This document shows positions 45,682-56,860 of a stretch of 64,000 nt of DNA, in pieces; the first letter of the stretch is position 1; each line of letters starts with the position of its first letter. The notes beneath the pieces were generated by a model. The model did not search any database. It saw only the letters and a list, made by a program, of their open reading frames with translations, and was not told the DNA's origin. The stretch lies in NCBI GenBank assembly GCA_024734495.1, contig JALMQS010000225.1:17622573-17686572 (forward strand), read 5' to 3'. A program made the translations under genes and the position numbers. This stretch comes from Forficula auricularia. Taxonomy: Eukaryota; Arthropoda; Insecta; Dermaptera; Forficulidae.

Positions 45682-46596
45682 ACCGACTTCAAAAAACTTA
45701 AATGCAACAAATAAAATAATAATAACTTAAAAATAAAATAAAATCAACTAAAAGGTATAAAATAGTTATCTTATCTAGTTACAACTAAACGATGAAATAT
45801 TAACATGAAATTACTTTTTGAAGTCGGTGCCAAACAAACTTTACCTATAAGCGAGCGTACCCGCCAAACGTACTAAGTGCGATTCATAAAATATATGTTT
45901 CGCACCGACTTCAAAAAGTAATTTCATGTTAATATTTCGTCGTTTAGTTGTAACTAGATAAGATAATTATTTTATACCATTTACTGGATTTTATTTTTTA
46001 TTTTATTTGTTGCATTTAAGTTTTTTGAAGTCGGTTTTATTTTTTTATACAAATTATTTTTTCTCTTTTTAGTGATGTTATTAATAGGGACTTAATATAA
46101 TACCTTGCATGCATCTCGTAAGAGAAAGCGTCAGGCGAATGAATCAGATATGATAATAAAAATCAATTGATAAATATAGAAATTATCTAGAAACGTTTGC
46201 GGGTTTTAAATGAATGTTATAAGATTTTTTTAAAAAGATTTTATTTATCATAATTTCGATTATTTGCTCATAAGAATTGGAGATTTACGTTATTTCGTCG
46301 TTGATCATATCATCAGAACTTGACCAAATTAATATAACACCATCCCTAAGATACCCCCTTTCCAATAAAAAAGTATCATCGAAATCGGTTCATAAGCAAA
46401 GAAGTTAGGCCTGAATAAACCTAACACAAAAGGTCTAATACCAATGAAAAAAACGGTACCAATCGGAAGCTAGAATGAACCCAACGCAAAAAACTTTTTC
46501 GAAATCGGTTCACAATTGGCGGAGATATAACATTGACACAAAAAAAAAAAAAAAAAATCAGTCGAATAGAGAACCTCCTCCTTTTTTGAAGTCGGT
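45682..46596 (-). mobile_element. ACCGACTTC composite element, copy B (reverse)
   Basis: Inverted relative to copy A: foldback 45682-46035 first, then the non-palindromic part ending CTCCTCCTTTTTTGAAGTCGGT at 46596. About 200 bp (near 46097-46295) present here but absent from copy A looks like a later insertion or sequence lost from A. No coding capacity. Confidence 0.75.
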
Positions 46597-46699
46597 TAAA
46601 AAGATAACCTCTTCACAAAATGAAGAAAGCTGGGACGTAGACAGTAGATCCCTACGGCCCGAGTTCTCTTCTAAATAATCTGACACTCCATTTAGTTGT

Positions 46700-47230
46700 A
46701 TAATCTACGAACAATTTATCAACATTCGTATAGCTGCAGTAAAGTATTACAATAAAAAAACCTATACACCATTAAGTGCATATATAGTATAATACATAGT
46801 AGTCTATACATGCAGATTATCTCGATGTATAATCATTATACTAATAGCTATCAAATCTGAACTTGACATGAATTTTAAATGTCGGTTTTGAAGTATATAT
46901 ATATAGAAAAAATGTTATAAAATTAGAAAGAAAGGTTAAATTAAAGAGAGAGAGAAGGACATCCAGGTCAAGTTTATTGCAATCAGATGAAATTGAAACC
47001 GAGCCGGTTAACTTTGAATTCCAACTTCCTACAAAAACATTACTACATTCTATTTGAATGAATGAGAAAATAGAACAGGAAGTTGTTAATAAAAAAAAGT
47101 ACAATCTTATTAATATTTAAACAATATAGTCAATCAAATTACTTAATCAAAATCAAAATTTTTATTATAATTTGAAAATTATTAATCTATCTTTTATATT
47201 ATTATTAGATTATTACATTCTTTTATATAA
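46700..47230. other. No gene recognised
   Basis: AT-rich DNA with an AGAGAGAGAG run near 46947. An identical segment (ACAATATAGTCAATCAAATTACTTAATC) occurs at about 47123 and 47921. Confidence 0.45.
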
Positions 47231-47249
47231 CTTCTGCTGACTATCTCTA

Positions 47250-47600
47250 GAATCGTGGGTCAAATTTTGACATACATCCACCGATATTTTTAAATGAATT
47301 TGATGAGAGAAGGAGTTTCACCAAAGAGGTGGATCCTCTAAAGGCCTGGATTGGACACTCCATTGTGAAAAGAAGAAGAAGAGGGGATTTTATGGGCTGG
47401 GGGGGGGGGGGATTGAAGGTATCTGTGGGTGCGGGTCTTAAAAAGCTGAAGATTATAAGTCGCGGGGAAGACGGCAGCTGAAAGCGAGTTACGGTCTTTG
47501 GAATATACATATATTGTATGATTGAAATGGCCGTGAATTATGTGGAGAATCAGATGGTGTAATATTCTTATACAAGTACAGAACAGACAGTAGATACACA
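47250..47600 (-). pseudogene. CR1/jockey-like LINE C-terminus and 3' region
   Basis: The minus strand reads RNSLSAAVFPATYNLQLFKT, then RTHRYLQ: the same carboxy-terminal motif as at 19.8-20.25 kb. The 3' region follows: CTTCTTCTTTTCACAATGG, CCAGGCCTTTAGAGGATCC and CTTTGGTGAAACTCC. That region matches the SINE tails at 35.23-35.31 and 49.02-49.10 kb. A run of 12 C (minus strand) interrupts the copy. Confidence 0.75.
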
Positions 47601-47619
47601 TTGTTTGGTAACGTTTAAT

Positions 47620-49015
47620 TTAAATAGTCATAAAATCCCAGAGGAAAAGTTCAAAGACACCTTGTCTTGGAAATGTAAATTAATATTTCGCACTAACTAT
47701 AACTATTAAAAAAATTATTATAATAATTGAAGCTATCTAGCTCAGACCACAAACTGAGCAAAATTGCTAAATCATCAAAATTTGCAAAGAGCGTACCAAG
47801 AAATTTTTTCACTTATCTCTACAATTTTTAAAAACACTTAAATAAATATTTAATTTAAATATATTTTTATTTATTTATTGACATTCCAACAAGTTTTTTT
47901 TGGATTCAGAAGACCTTTAAACAATATAGTCAATCAAATTACTTAATCGAGATCGGATATAATCTCAAATTTAAATTTTTGATTGAAAACAAGATTTTCA
48001 TTTTTGTTTCTAATATTTGTTTTATGGAAATAAACAATAATTTTTAATGTAGTAAAAAGCAAAGCTTAGTATTTAAATAATTACTCTCAATTGTATTTTT
48101 ACACTAATTCTGATAATTGCTATCAGGGATCAAAAATACACACCCTAATTCAAATTATCATCATGTGAATTTGTACCCAAATATTTTTAACGCCAGATTT
48201 ATGAAAATTTGACCTCATTTCTAGCTGATCAAAAATATCAAATTAACATAAATGTTTAATAATAATGAAAAATGATGGAAAAAAAGCAATAAAGCTCTGT
48301 TTTGTTTCCCTATTTAAAGACCTTTTAGAATTGAGACTAAAAATGAGAATTTCCCTCAGATTATATTGCAATAGATTTTGTTCTAGGCTTTGTTAGTCAG
48401 TCATGCGGAATGTTTGCAAGAATTTGCCATAGATTATAAATCCTTTTTATTAAGCGAAACAATTTATACTATACTGACTCATTTATTTGTGTCTTTCTTT
48501 ACACCGTGGGTGCGCAGTAGTTTAAAAATATACTTTTTTCAACTCCTCTAACATGCATGTACTTATTATAATAAATGCACTTATTTCAAAATTTCAAATT
48601 TTAGTTTTCAAAGGAAAAAAAGTTTTTAAAGTCCTCTGCATCCAATTTCTATTAATGTTATTGGTAATTTAAAACAAGAAATGCCTCAGTAATTTTTATT
48701 TAAATAAATAAAGCCTTTCATTTTTAAAGTTGCTTTGATTTTTGGTCATTTTTGATAATTTTTTATAGCTACTACCATTTTGTTTATAATGATTAGATAA
48801 AATTTGTAATCCCTCCTAAAGCCTCATTAATTACAATTTGGAAAAGTTCAACACTTTTGAGTTTAAATTAGATACTAACAATACAAACGTATTCTCCAAT
48901 TCGTTTATCCTTTGACTTCTATAGACCTCTTTCCGGAAACATATAATTTTCAATTTTTCAAGACACTCCAATTTCTTTTCCTTCTGTTCATAATACTTTA
49001 TAGTTTTTTTTAAAT
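47620..49015. other. No gene recognised
   Basis: AT-rich DNA without a feature I can name. Confidence 0.5.
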
Positions 49016-49021
49016 TATATT

Positions 49022-49225
49022 GGTGTGAAAAGGAGATTCACCAGAAGGTGCATCCCCTAAAGGCCTGTATGGGTTGGCCCCTCCATCGTGAAAAGAACAG
49101 AGTAGAAGGAAAGAAGCCGGGATCACAAGTCAAATCTCAGAAAATTAGATACAATCCAATTTACTAAGTTTTTTTAAGGGCTTCAAGCAGCGGTAAATTC
49201 TCCGTGCGATAAATTTACATCTTTT
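49022..49225 (-). mobile_element. SINE copy (reverse), head missing
   Basis: Reverse of the 35-kb SINE body and tail: CCCCTAAAGGCCTGTATGGG, CCCCTCCATCGTGAAAAGAAC, GAAGCCGGGATCACAAGTC and GGTAAATTCTCCGTGCGATAA. The tRNA-like head is absent (5' truncation). Confidence 0.8.
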
Positions 49226-49259
49226 TGTTGTAACATCTTTTTGCATCAATATCGTTATA

Positions 49260-50760
49260 AAAAAAATTCATGGACCTTATTCAACATGACGAAGTTTTGT
49301 AAGAAGCGCTTTTATTTATTAGAACCTATTTTAACTAACAATAAACATAAATTAATTAATAAACAAATAAAAATATTAATAAAAAATAAATTAAATTTCT
49401 ATAAAGGAGGGAGACTTTTATAATGAACTCCATTACAAGAAACTTTTTCAAAAATTTTGAAATTTAGTCAGGCTCGGCCTGGCCTTAGGAAGTACTGAAA
49501 TAATAATTCTTGATGGGGCAGCTCTAATATCCATCTTATCAAAAATCGAATAAAGGGGCCCCTCAAATTGCATTGCTATTATTCAGGAACTATCAGATTT
49601 CAGCTTAAGGAATTATCAAATAAAAAATTATGTATATTTCTATTTTTTTTTCTATTTATAGGTAATAGATTAGTCGATCATGAAATGTTTTCTCCTTGAT
49701 AAGGATAAATATCTAATATACCATAATATAGTAACCGGTATTAAGTTAATGGCTGTAATAAAAAAAGATCAATTCCTTTACTAATGGGTAAATAAAACTC
49801 CCTAATCCCTAGATACATTAGAACTGAGATTTTTTAAAATCCATTTAACTATATATAAATAAGTTTTCTTATGATTGATTTATCAAGAGGAATGTAAAAT
49901 ATTTTATCTTAATTTAATTTTTTTTTAAGGAGTTTTAATTTCGAAACTTTCACTCGCTCGTGCATCAAATAACACTTTACTAACCTGATCACCTTGAAGA
50001 GAATTCAGTTTTTACTCATCATTTAGGGTATTTTCTAATAGGAATAATTAAAATTTTCTAATTATTTTTTTATTATCTATTTATCTTTTAGGTTATTTAT
50101 TAATTGCCTTGTTGTGTCTTTTAAACTCAAAACAAATCACTTTGTCCATTTATTTTTTTATTTTTTTTTATTATTAATAATACAGGATGTGAAATATAAT
50201 TGGTTACCTAGGGCACTAAGAGTGTCATGAAAAGTGAAACATCTAATCGCTCTTATAGCTCCGGACTAATATACAAAAGAATACATTTATGCATATTTTG
50301 TCGACAATTTATTTCTTTTGACCAACACACAGGAAAATATTTTAATTTCTTAATTCAAATATTTAAATTTATATTTAGGGTTCCGATCAAATTAAAAACT
50401 AGAATATATTTGGGTCGATACAATATCGGTCTGGGTGCCTTTCTATCTCTGAGAGAAATCATTGAAACTCGTAAATAAAATAAAATACAAGCTTGAAATT
50501 ATAAATTATAAGTGTATATATTTATTTCCCCCAAATTAAAAATATTATTCAAATTTTGATCAAATCATTTTAGGGAGGTTCAAATTTTTTTGAGATTAAA
50601 AATATTTTTTTTATGTGGTGGAAGGTAGATATCCTTGTAAAAATCAATTTACTTTATTTTATTAGTTGAATAAAAGATTTCACTGTCGATGGTAACAGAA
50701 TTGTTTTTATTTTAGGTTAAAAATAAAATAAAATGAGAGAGTCTTCTGTTTTTTAAATAA
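49260..50760. other. No gene recognised
   Basis: AT-rich DNA. Bases 50183-50300 hold TACAGGATGTGAAATATAATTGG, possibly the end of an unclassified element, and an 83-codon frame (50227-50478) with no recognisable domain. Confidence 0.4.
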
Positions 50761-50774
50761 AATAATTTTTCTTT

Positions 50775-50825
50775 ATTTCTAGAGACTATAGTTTCGAAGG
50801 CATTGCCTTCATCATCAGTCTATCA
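50775..50825 (-). ncRNA. Hammerhead ribozyme at the 3' side of the PLE, intact core
   Basis: On the minus strand: CTGATGA (50812-50818), stem II GAAGGC/GCCTTC around AAT, GAAA (50792-50795), palindromic stem III ACTATAGT (50785-50792), C at 50784. Stem I starts AGA/UCU. Its position downstream of the PLE frame and its orientation fit a PLE pseudo-LTR ribozyme. Confidence 0.82.
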
Positions 50826-50956
50826 CAAATATTTCAAATTAGTTACAAATTAAGATTTATACATAGAAAATTTTGAAAAATATATAATGTCTTTTTCTTC
50901 ATGTTTCTTCTTGGGAGATTAGAATATAACTGGCTCAATATCTGGGTTGCTCTTTT

Positions 50957-51093
50957 GTTTAGGCATTTTCTAATGAGTTTTACCTGAATGAATGGAATGT
51001 TTTTTAAAAAAGGGTCAAAGGGTAAAAAAGGGTGTTTAGGCATTTTCTAATGAGTTTTACCTGAATGAATGGAATGTTTTTAAAAAAGGGTCA
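50957..51093. repeat. 77-bp tandem duplication over the PLE stop codon
   Basis: GTTTAGGCATTTTCTAATGAG...AAAAAAGGGTC starts at 50957 and again at 51034 (offset 77). The second copy includes the last codons and stop of the PLE frame; the first lies in its 3' region and keeps a degraded version of the same codons. Confidence 0.85.
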
Positions 51094-51992
51094 TTGATAA
51101 TTTCTAGTTTTTCATTTAAAGATTCAATTGGGCTTTTTTCCAAGGATTTTAAAATTTCAATGGATTCTTTTAAAGAAAGAATTAAGGGGTCATTGACTTC
51201 TTTGATCAATTTAATTTTGGATTGATCTGGAAAACTATGATTGTGAGCATTTAAATGCTCTGCAAATGCATAATTTTCATATTTTAATTTGTAGGCTCTC
51301 TTGTGTTCATTGATCCTAATAGATAAATTTCTTTCCGTTTTTCCTATATAAGTTGCATTGCAATCTTGGCATGTCAATTTATATACACCGGATTTTTCAT
51401 TTTCCGGAATTTTATCTTTAATTTGACTTAATTCACTTCCTAATGTATATGGTGATCTAAAGATTGTTGCGTACCCTAAAGATTTTAATTTATGCTTTAT
51501 TCTTTCGGACATCTTACCATAATATGGTAATATTAGTTTTGGCAGATCTTTAATTTGTGAATTTTGTGAATAGATTAAATTTAAATTTGATTTTTGAATT
51601 TTACCTTTTAATATTTGATCTATTAAATTGCTTTCATAACCATTATTTATAGCTATTTCTTTGATTATCTCTAGTTCTGTTAAAAAATGCTCTTTCTTTA
51701 ATGGGATACTATTTAAACGGTGGATCATTGAATGGAATGCTGCTAATTTATGTGACATTGGTCGACAAGCCATGTTGTGAATTACGGTATCTGTAGATGT
51801 ATCTTTCCTATAAATTTCGAATGTGTGTTTATTTTCTTCAATTTTAATTTTAAGGTCTAAATAATTTAATGTTTTTTCTTTTTCCTTTTCCACGGTAAAT
51901 TTGATTTTTTCATGTAATGAATTTATATGTTTTATGAATTTATTGAGAATTCTTTCAGTCCCTGTCCATAAGACAATCACATCGTCAACATA
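51057..51992 (-). pseudogene. PLE polyprotein, second part: RT motif C, thumb and GIY-YIG endonuclease
   Basis: The frame contains RT motif C, RYVDDVIVLW (YVDD at 51981-51992), then a roughly 150-residue linker/thumb. Next is GVYKLTCQDC..TYIGKT (about residues 198-214 counted from the VIVLW start), followed by R...EH and the AEH...H segment. GVY-9-YIG with a preceding CxxC-type spacing is the PLE GIY-YIG endonuclease, which nicks target DNA for priming. It ends FLKTFHSFR and a stop. This frame continues the upstream part in another phase, so it is not an independent gene; the apparent GTG start inside the YVDD region is not real. Confidence 0.88.
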
Positions 51993-52095
51993 TCTATAAT
52001 AATATTTGATATATTGAGAGAATTCGCACTTTATATTTAAAAATTGTTTTTCGAAATGTTTTAGGAAAATTTCGGCAAATAATGGTGACAGAGGG

Positions 52096-53142
52096 TTTTC
52101 CGATTGCTAAACCATTTTTTTGTTCATAAAATTTATCGTTGTATTGGAAAAAATTGTGATTTAGACATAACTCCATTAAATCACTTAGGTCTGTTTTTTC
52201 TTTTATGTTCAAATTTGGACATGTATAAATTATCTGGTCAACTAGGTCTTTTGTTTCTGAAGGGGGGACGTTTGTAAATAAACTTATGATATCTAAAGAG
52301 ATTAATTTTGCGTTATTGGGGATATCTATGTTTTTAATTTTATTTATTAAGTCTAATGAATTTAAAATTGAGTGATCTGGTTGAAAATTAGTTTTTTCTT
52401 TGAAGATTTTATTTAGGCTTTTGGCTAATTTTGTTACACACGCTCCTGAGTAGCTTACTACAGGTCTAATTGGTATTTCGTCTAGTTTTTCCGATTTATG
52501 AATTTTCGGAAGGGAATACAATCTAGGACACTTTGGGTTCTTTTCTATTAACGACATTTTGGTTTTTTCGTTTAAAATTTTGGAATTTTTAATTTTGTCC
52601 CTAACTAATTTGTTATATTTATTTACTGGGTTTTTAATTTGATTGAAATTTTGTGTTTTCAAGAAGGTTTCGGTTTTCTCTTTATAAATTTTTTGATCTA
52701 GTATAACTATTGAATTTCCTTTGTCACTTTTTACTACTGTTAAATTGTTTTCCTTAATTTTTGATTTTAGTGATTTTATTGTTTTATTTTCCGAATAATT
52801 GATTTTGTTCCTATTTTTTTCTATTTCTTGTCCTAGGATTTTAGCACAAATTGTTTTGTTGGTGTCATTTTCCCTATTTTTTATTAACGATGCTGCCATA
52901 TTAATAGCGATGTCCTCTATTTCGTTTTGTCTAATTGGTTTTTCTACGCAATGTTTTAGACCTTTATTCAGGACGTTCTTTTCGGTTTCTGTGAAAACGG
53001 TGTTTGAATAGTTTTTTATTCTATCGTTGAATTGGAATTTTGGGTTAGTAGGATTATTTTTGAAATTTTTTTCTTTTTGTTGATTCCTATGTTTTTCTAA
53101 ATTTTGTAACTTTTTATTAATTTTGTCGGTTTTTATTTTCAT
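52096..53142 (-). pseudogene. PLE polyprotein, first part: N-terminal region and RT fingers/palm
   Basis: From ATG at 53142: a lysine/asparagine-rich N-terminus, CPRLYSLPKIHK (typical PLE RT), RPVVSYSGACVTKLAK, ISLDIISLFTNVP (RT motif A with Asp) and QKNGLAIG (motif B region). The frame then breaks at an A-run (52096-52099) with one base too many; the normal continuation PLSPLFAEIF is in the next phase. Codons after the break (to 51994) are out of frame. The frame is also open upstream of the ATG to a TAG near 53281 (including EFDTVDSQVRD), so the native start may lie further 5'. Confidence 0.87.
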
Positions 53143-53299
53143 TATACTATCTATCCTATCTCTTACTTGAGAGTCTACTGTATCAAATTCACAAGGGTGT
53201 AATAAATTTGTAAGCCGAGTGTGGGTATTGTATAAATACAGTTTGAGTGTATCCGTATACTTTATTTTAAATTTATTTTGCTATAAAATGAAGCTGGGA

Positions 53300-54690
53300 G
53301 AGAATTTTTGTACCTGTCAGTGTTTAGAAATGGGTTAACTTAAAATTATGAAAAACTCCACAAATTCTCTCATCCTCTTCTTATCAACGAGAAATAAGAA
53401 TGAATTTGATATCTTAGGTATTTCGGAATTTATAAGGTACAGAACCCTCGGTATATGGCCCATTTTTTGGAAAATTTAAAAAGTTTACAATTTTTTGTTT
53501 CCCCATGGCTATTTTTACTTCTCAAATCTGATGGCATAAACCATAAAATTATTTAATTGAAAACATGGTCTTTAAATCAATATACCCTTTTTATTTGACT
53601 CTAATATTCCTCATTCCCAATAATAAACAAAGAAAATTAAGAGTTTTTGAAAAGTTTAATTTCGCAATATCTTGAGAATGTAAGATGTCCGACGGAAATA
53701 ATAAAGACAAATCGTTCCCCTCTGGGAGCTATACAAAGATATATAGCTATGGCTGGGCTCTCATTATTATTATTATTTTTCTATTACATTTTTTTTGAGT
53801 AATTGAATTAAATTATGATGGATATGGTGCGTTAAAGTCCCTCGGCTTTATTGTCAAATTTAATTTATTTATCGAAACATTTATTAGTTTATTTATTGGT
53901 TTATTCTAAGCTAAATAAACTTCTGTGTAGTGAATTTATAAAACTCTTCAAAATATTTTCCCTAGGTCAAGATTTTTCAAACGTCTTTCAAAGGTGTTTT
54001 ATTGTTTTTCTTTTTGCTGTTGTTCTTCCTTCGAGGATGAATTGTATGTTTTTGTTATGCAATTTTAAAAGTTCATTTTTGTATTAAATAATAGAAAGTG
54101 GTTTTTCGGATGATGTGATCCTCTAAGATGACTTGAAAGAAATGCCTAAAAGGAAGATGATATAATATTATGTAAAAAAATTGAACTCTGCATAAATCGA
54201 CTTAAATATGAATATTCATTTTAGGAAAATACGTAATTATATTCTTATTTTTTCTCATTCCCACTGATTATTGGATTTATTTCCTGTCAAGGAAATTTAT
54301 TTGGAAAGGGATATAAGCCGGCTTTAAGATTATACCTCGTTAATTAAGAACGTCCTCTTTAGATGATGGGTGGGTGAATCATCTAAAGAGGAAAATAAAA
54401 GATAACAACTGTCAGAATCTTATAGGTACGTTTTCTCTTTTTCTTTTTTTGATTTAGTATTTAAAGTTGCCATAATCTAGGAGATTTTGGTCATAAAATA
54501 TTTTAATCTGTGTTCAAATACAAGCTGCCGCCTAGAGGTTTCCTAAATTTCGTTCAAAGAATTATGACTTGAATAATTAGTCATCTCTTGACTGTTTTTA
54601 GGGTTTCGTAAAAACGGGAAAAGGTCTTGTCTGTAGCTCGTAGTGTAAATAAGATACAAACTAATATGTAAGTTAAGTTATTCATTTTAT
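53300..54690. other. No gene recognised
   Basis: AT-rich DNA with GCATGTCC-type fragments such as ATATCTTGAGAATGTAAGATG that look repetitive. A short inverted repeat TCTTTAGATGATGG/ATCATCTAAAGA is near 54355-54390. No exon or named element. Confidence 0.4.
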
Positions 54691-54899
54691 AGGATTCAGG
54701 TAGCCAGAAAAAATACCCCCAAAGCCGTCGTTTCGGTTTAATTTTCAAATTATCCTCAGGACTTCCGGTTGTTTCAAGATGTGCTGTACATGTATATTTG
54801 TGTTGTAGTGATAAGCCTCTGGCTTCTAGGACGCTTGTAGAATGTACCTACTATTGTTATGTGCGCAAATGACCATAGTAGTTAACGCCCCGATAAACA

Positions 54900-55060
54900 A
54901 AATAATAATAATAATAATTTATAAGGACTGAAGATGAAAAAACTATAGTCTCTAACAAATAAAATTTTATAAATACAAATATATATTTATTTATACATAT
55001 ATAGGTGTATGTTTATTTGTATCAGAGGACATCTTCATTGACTTCCTCTTGAAATTCGCA
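54900..55060 (+). repeat. PLE-type fragment with internally deleted hammerhead
   Basis: GGACTGAAGATGAAAAAACTATAGTCTC keeps core CTGAAGA and the ACTATAGTC 3' side, but stem II is missing. The following CAGAGGACATCTTCATTGAC resembles segments at 35345 and 36110 (AGGACAACCTCATTGATTTC). Confidence 0.5.
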
Positions 55061-55559
55061 AAAATCACTCGTCCCTGATTATAATATTAAATAATGAATA
55101 TAATTTATTTCCTCATTTTTTTTCTTCTAGAATTATAAAAGCAAATACTAATTTAATTAAGTAAGTTAACCTTGAGGTATTTCCTCTATTTGACTTTTTT
55201 AAATTTTGTAATAAGAATGTCAGTGAAAGCATTGGACAAAGTGTTCGTCTAATTGTTTTTTTTCTTCTTCTTAATTGTATTTAAGAAAGATTTTAAATAA
55301 CCAAGAGAAAGAGAGAGAGAGTCTTAGGTAATTTGATTACAAGGTCTTACTTTCCAGTTGACACTCTTCATTAAAACATTCGATCGAGCTCTCGTTTGGC
55401 TTGAGGCCGGCATTCAGACTTTCGCTTTTCCTCTTAGGTACCCTTTCTTTCTTTCTTCTTTTTCGTTAATTTTCATCTTTCAACGATGTTCACATTGTAG
55501 ATATAGGTAATAAATAAAATATATTAAAAAAAAAGATTTTATTTGGAAATTCAATAGAA

Positions 55560-55612
55560 ATTAGAAAAAAAATTCAATTGAGAACCTCCTCCTTTTTTGA
55601 GGCCGGTTAAAA
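55560..55612 (-). repeat. ACCGACTTC composite element, terminal fragment
   Basis: AATTGAGAACCTCCTCC followed by TTTTTTGAGGCCGGTTAA is the end of the family seen at 26.6 and 46.6 kb, with GAAGTCGG mutated to GAGGCCGG. Confidence 0.65.
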
Positions 55613-55799
55613 AATAATATTTAAAATGAATTATTCTTTACTACCAATAAATTTCAATGCTTGCTTGTCTAAATAGAAAAAAAATAAAAACTTTTTCAAG
55701 TATTGGTACTCCCGCGAGTTGGATCAGCCTTAAACTAAAATATATATAACTATTAGAATGGTAATTTTAATTATCTTAGAAAAAAAAATTCTCCATTTT

Positions 55800-55940
55800 C
55801 GAACTGTTTTCAAAATTTTTAAATCTAGAGAGCCCAAAATCTAATCAGTTTTACTCAATTATATATAGAAACACGTTGATACCAGAACGAACTTTATACG
55901 ACTTTCCATTCTTTTGGTCTCGCTAGCTTCAGAACTTATG
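55800..55940 (+). repeat. Dispersed repeat copy (ACTAGAACAAAC family)
   Basis: GCCCAAAATCTAATCAGTT, CCAGAACGAACTTTATACG and TCGCTAGCTTCAGAAC follow the family pattern. Confidence 0.45.
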
Positions 55941-55949
55941 GTTTAGAAA

Positions 55950-56840
55950 TTCAATAATTTTTTCATTGATTTTACTGATATTTTAATACCAATAGGTATA
56001 ATAAAAGACCGTACCAAATATTGTAAAATGTTTTAAATTTTTCCTTCATTTAATTTTTAATTTTTTTGCCAGATTCTATATAGTATGATTTTTTAATATC
56101 ACAACCCCCTCCCCCCAAACAAAAAAAAGTAAGTATTAAATTTTTTTTTTGTAAATTAGAATATAGAGTTGAAAACATCTATGTCAAGGAGCATGAGAAA
56201 ATATTCTCAAACTTGGATAATATGTTTAAGTTAATGAGATTTCTTTTTAATGTTTACAAGCATTTTTTTAAAGTTCATATATAGATATTTTTCTCTAGTG
56301 ATGGTGGAATTTATTAAATATTGTATTATCATCTCAAATACTTATCACTGCAAAATTTAGAGAAAATACGTTCTACAATTCAAAATTAAAATATAAGATT
56401 CTACCAAGACAAACATAAACATATAGAGGACCTAAGTTAAAAAGAAGGATGTAATAATAGATAAATTTAATTAACATTCCTCTGCTAGCCATTCTATATC
56501 TTAGACCTATATAATTAACATATAAAGTCCAGTGATTTCGAAGTTCGAGAAGTTAAACCGGATATAATTTCAAAGAAAGATGTTTTTGTCTTGACCTCTA
56601 ATTATAAAGAATTTTAGACGTCTATTTTATTTCATTTAATGATAGTGATGTAAGAAGATGTAACGCCAAGAAAATTAAATATCTATAAGTCAAGAATGAT
56701 CCTCGAACTCTAAAAGTCATAGTGATAACCGGATATAATTGGCGTTTGTTTATTTTGTATCTGATTAAACTACGAATAGTTGAAAATTACGTGTGTGTGC
56801 AAATAAGGGAGATTATTAGATTATTGACTTTATACCGTCA
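55950..56840. other. No gene recognised
   Basis: AT-rich DNA; no supported feature. Confidence 0.5.
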
Positions 56841-56860
56841 GAATAAAAGTCATTCCTTAA

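Larger units (their letters stand above)
50765..53283 (-). mobile_element. Penelope-like element, nearly full length
   Basis: Span covering the coding region, its 3' untranslated part and the hammerhead. Boundaries are approximate: no target duplication or second pseudo-LTR was recognised right of 53.28 kb, so the 5' end may be truncated. After the ribozyme the sequence (CAGAAGACTCTCTCATTTTA) resembles the outer arms of the 32.5-kb foldback. Confidence 0.85.
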
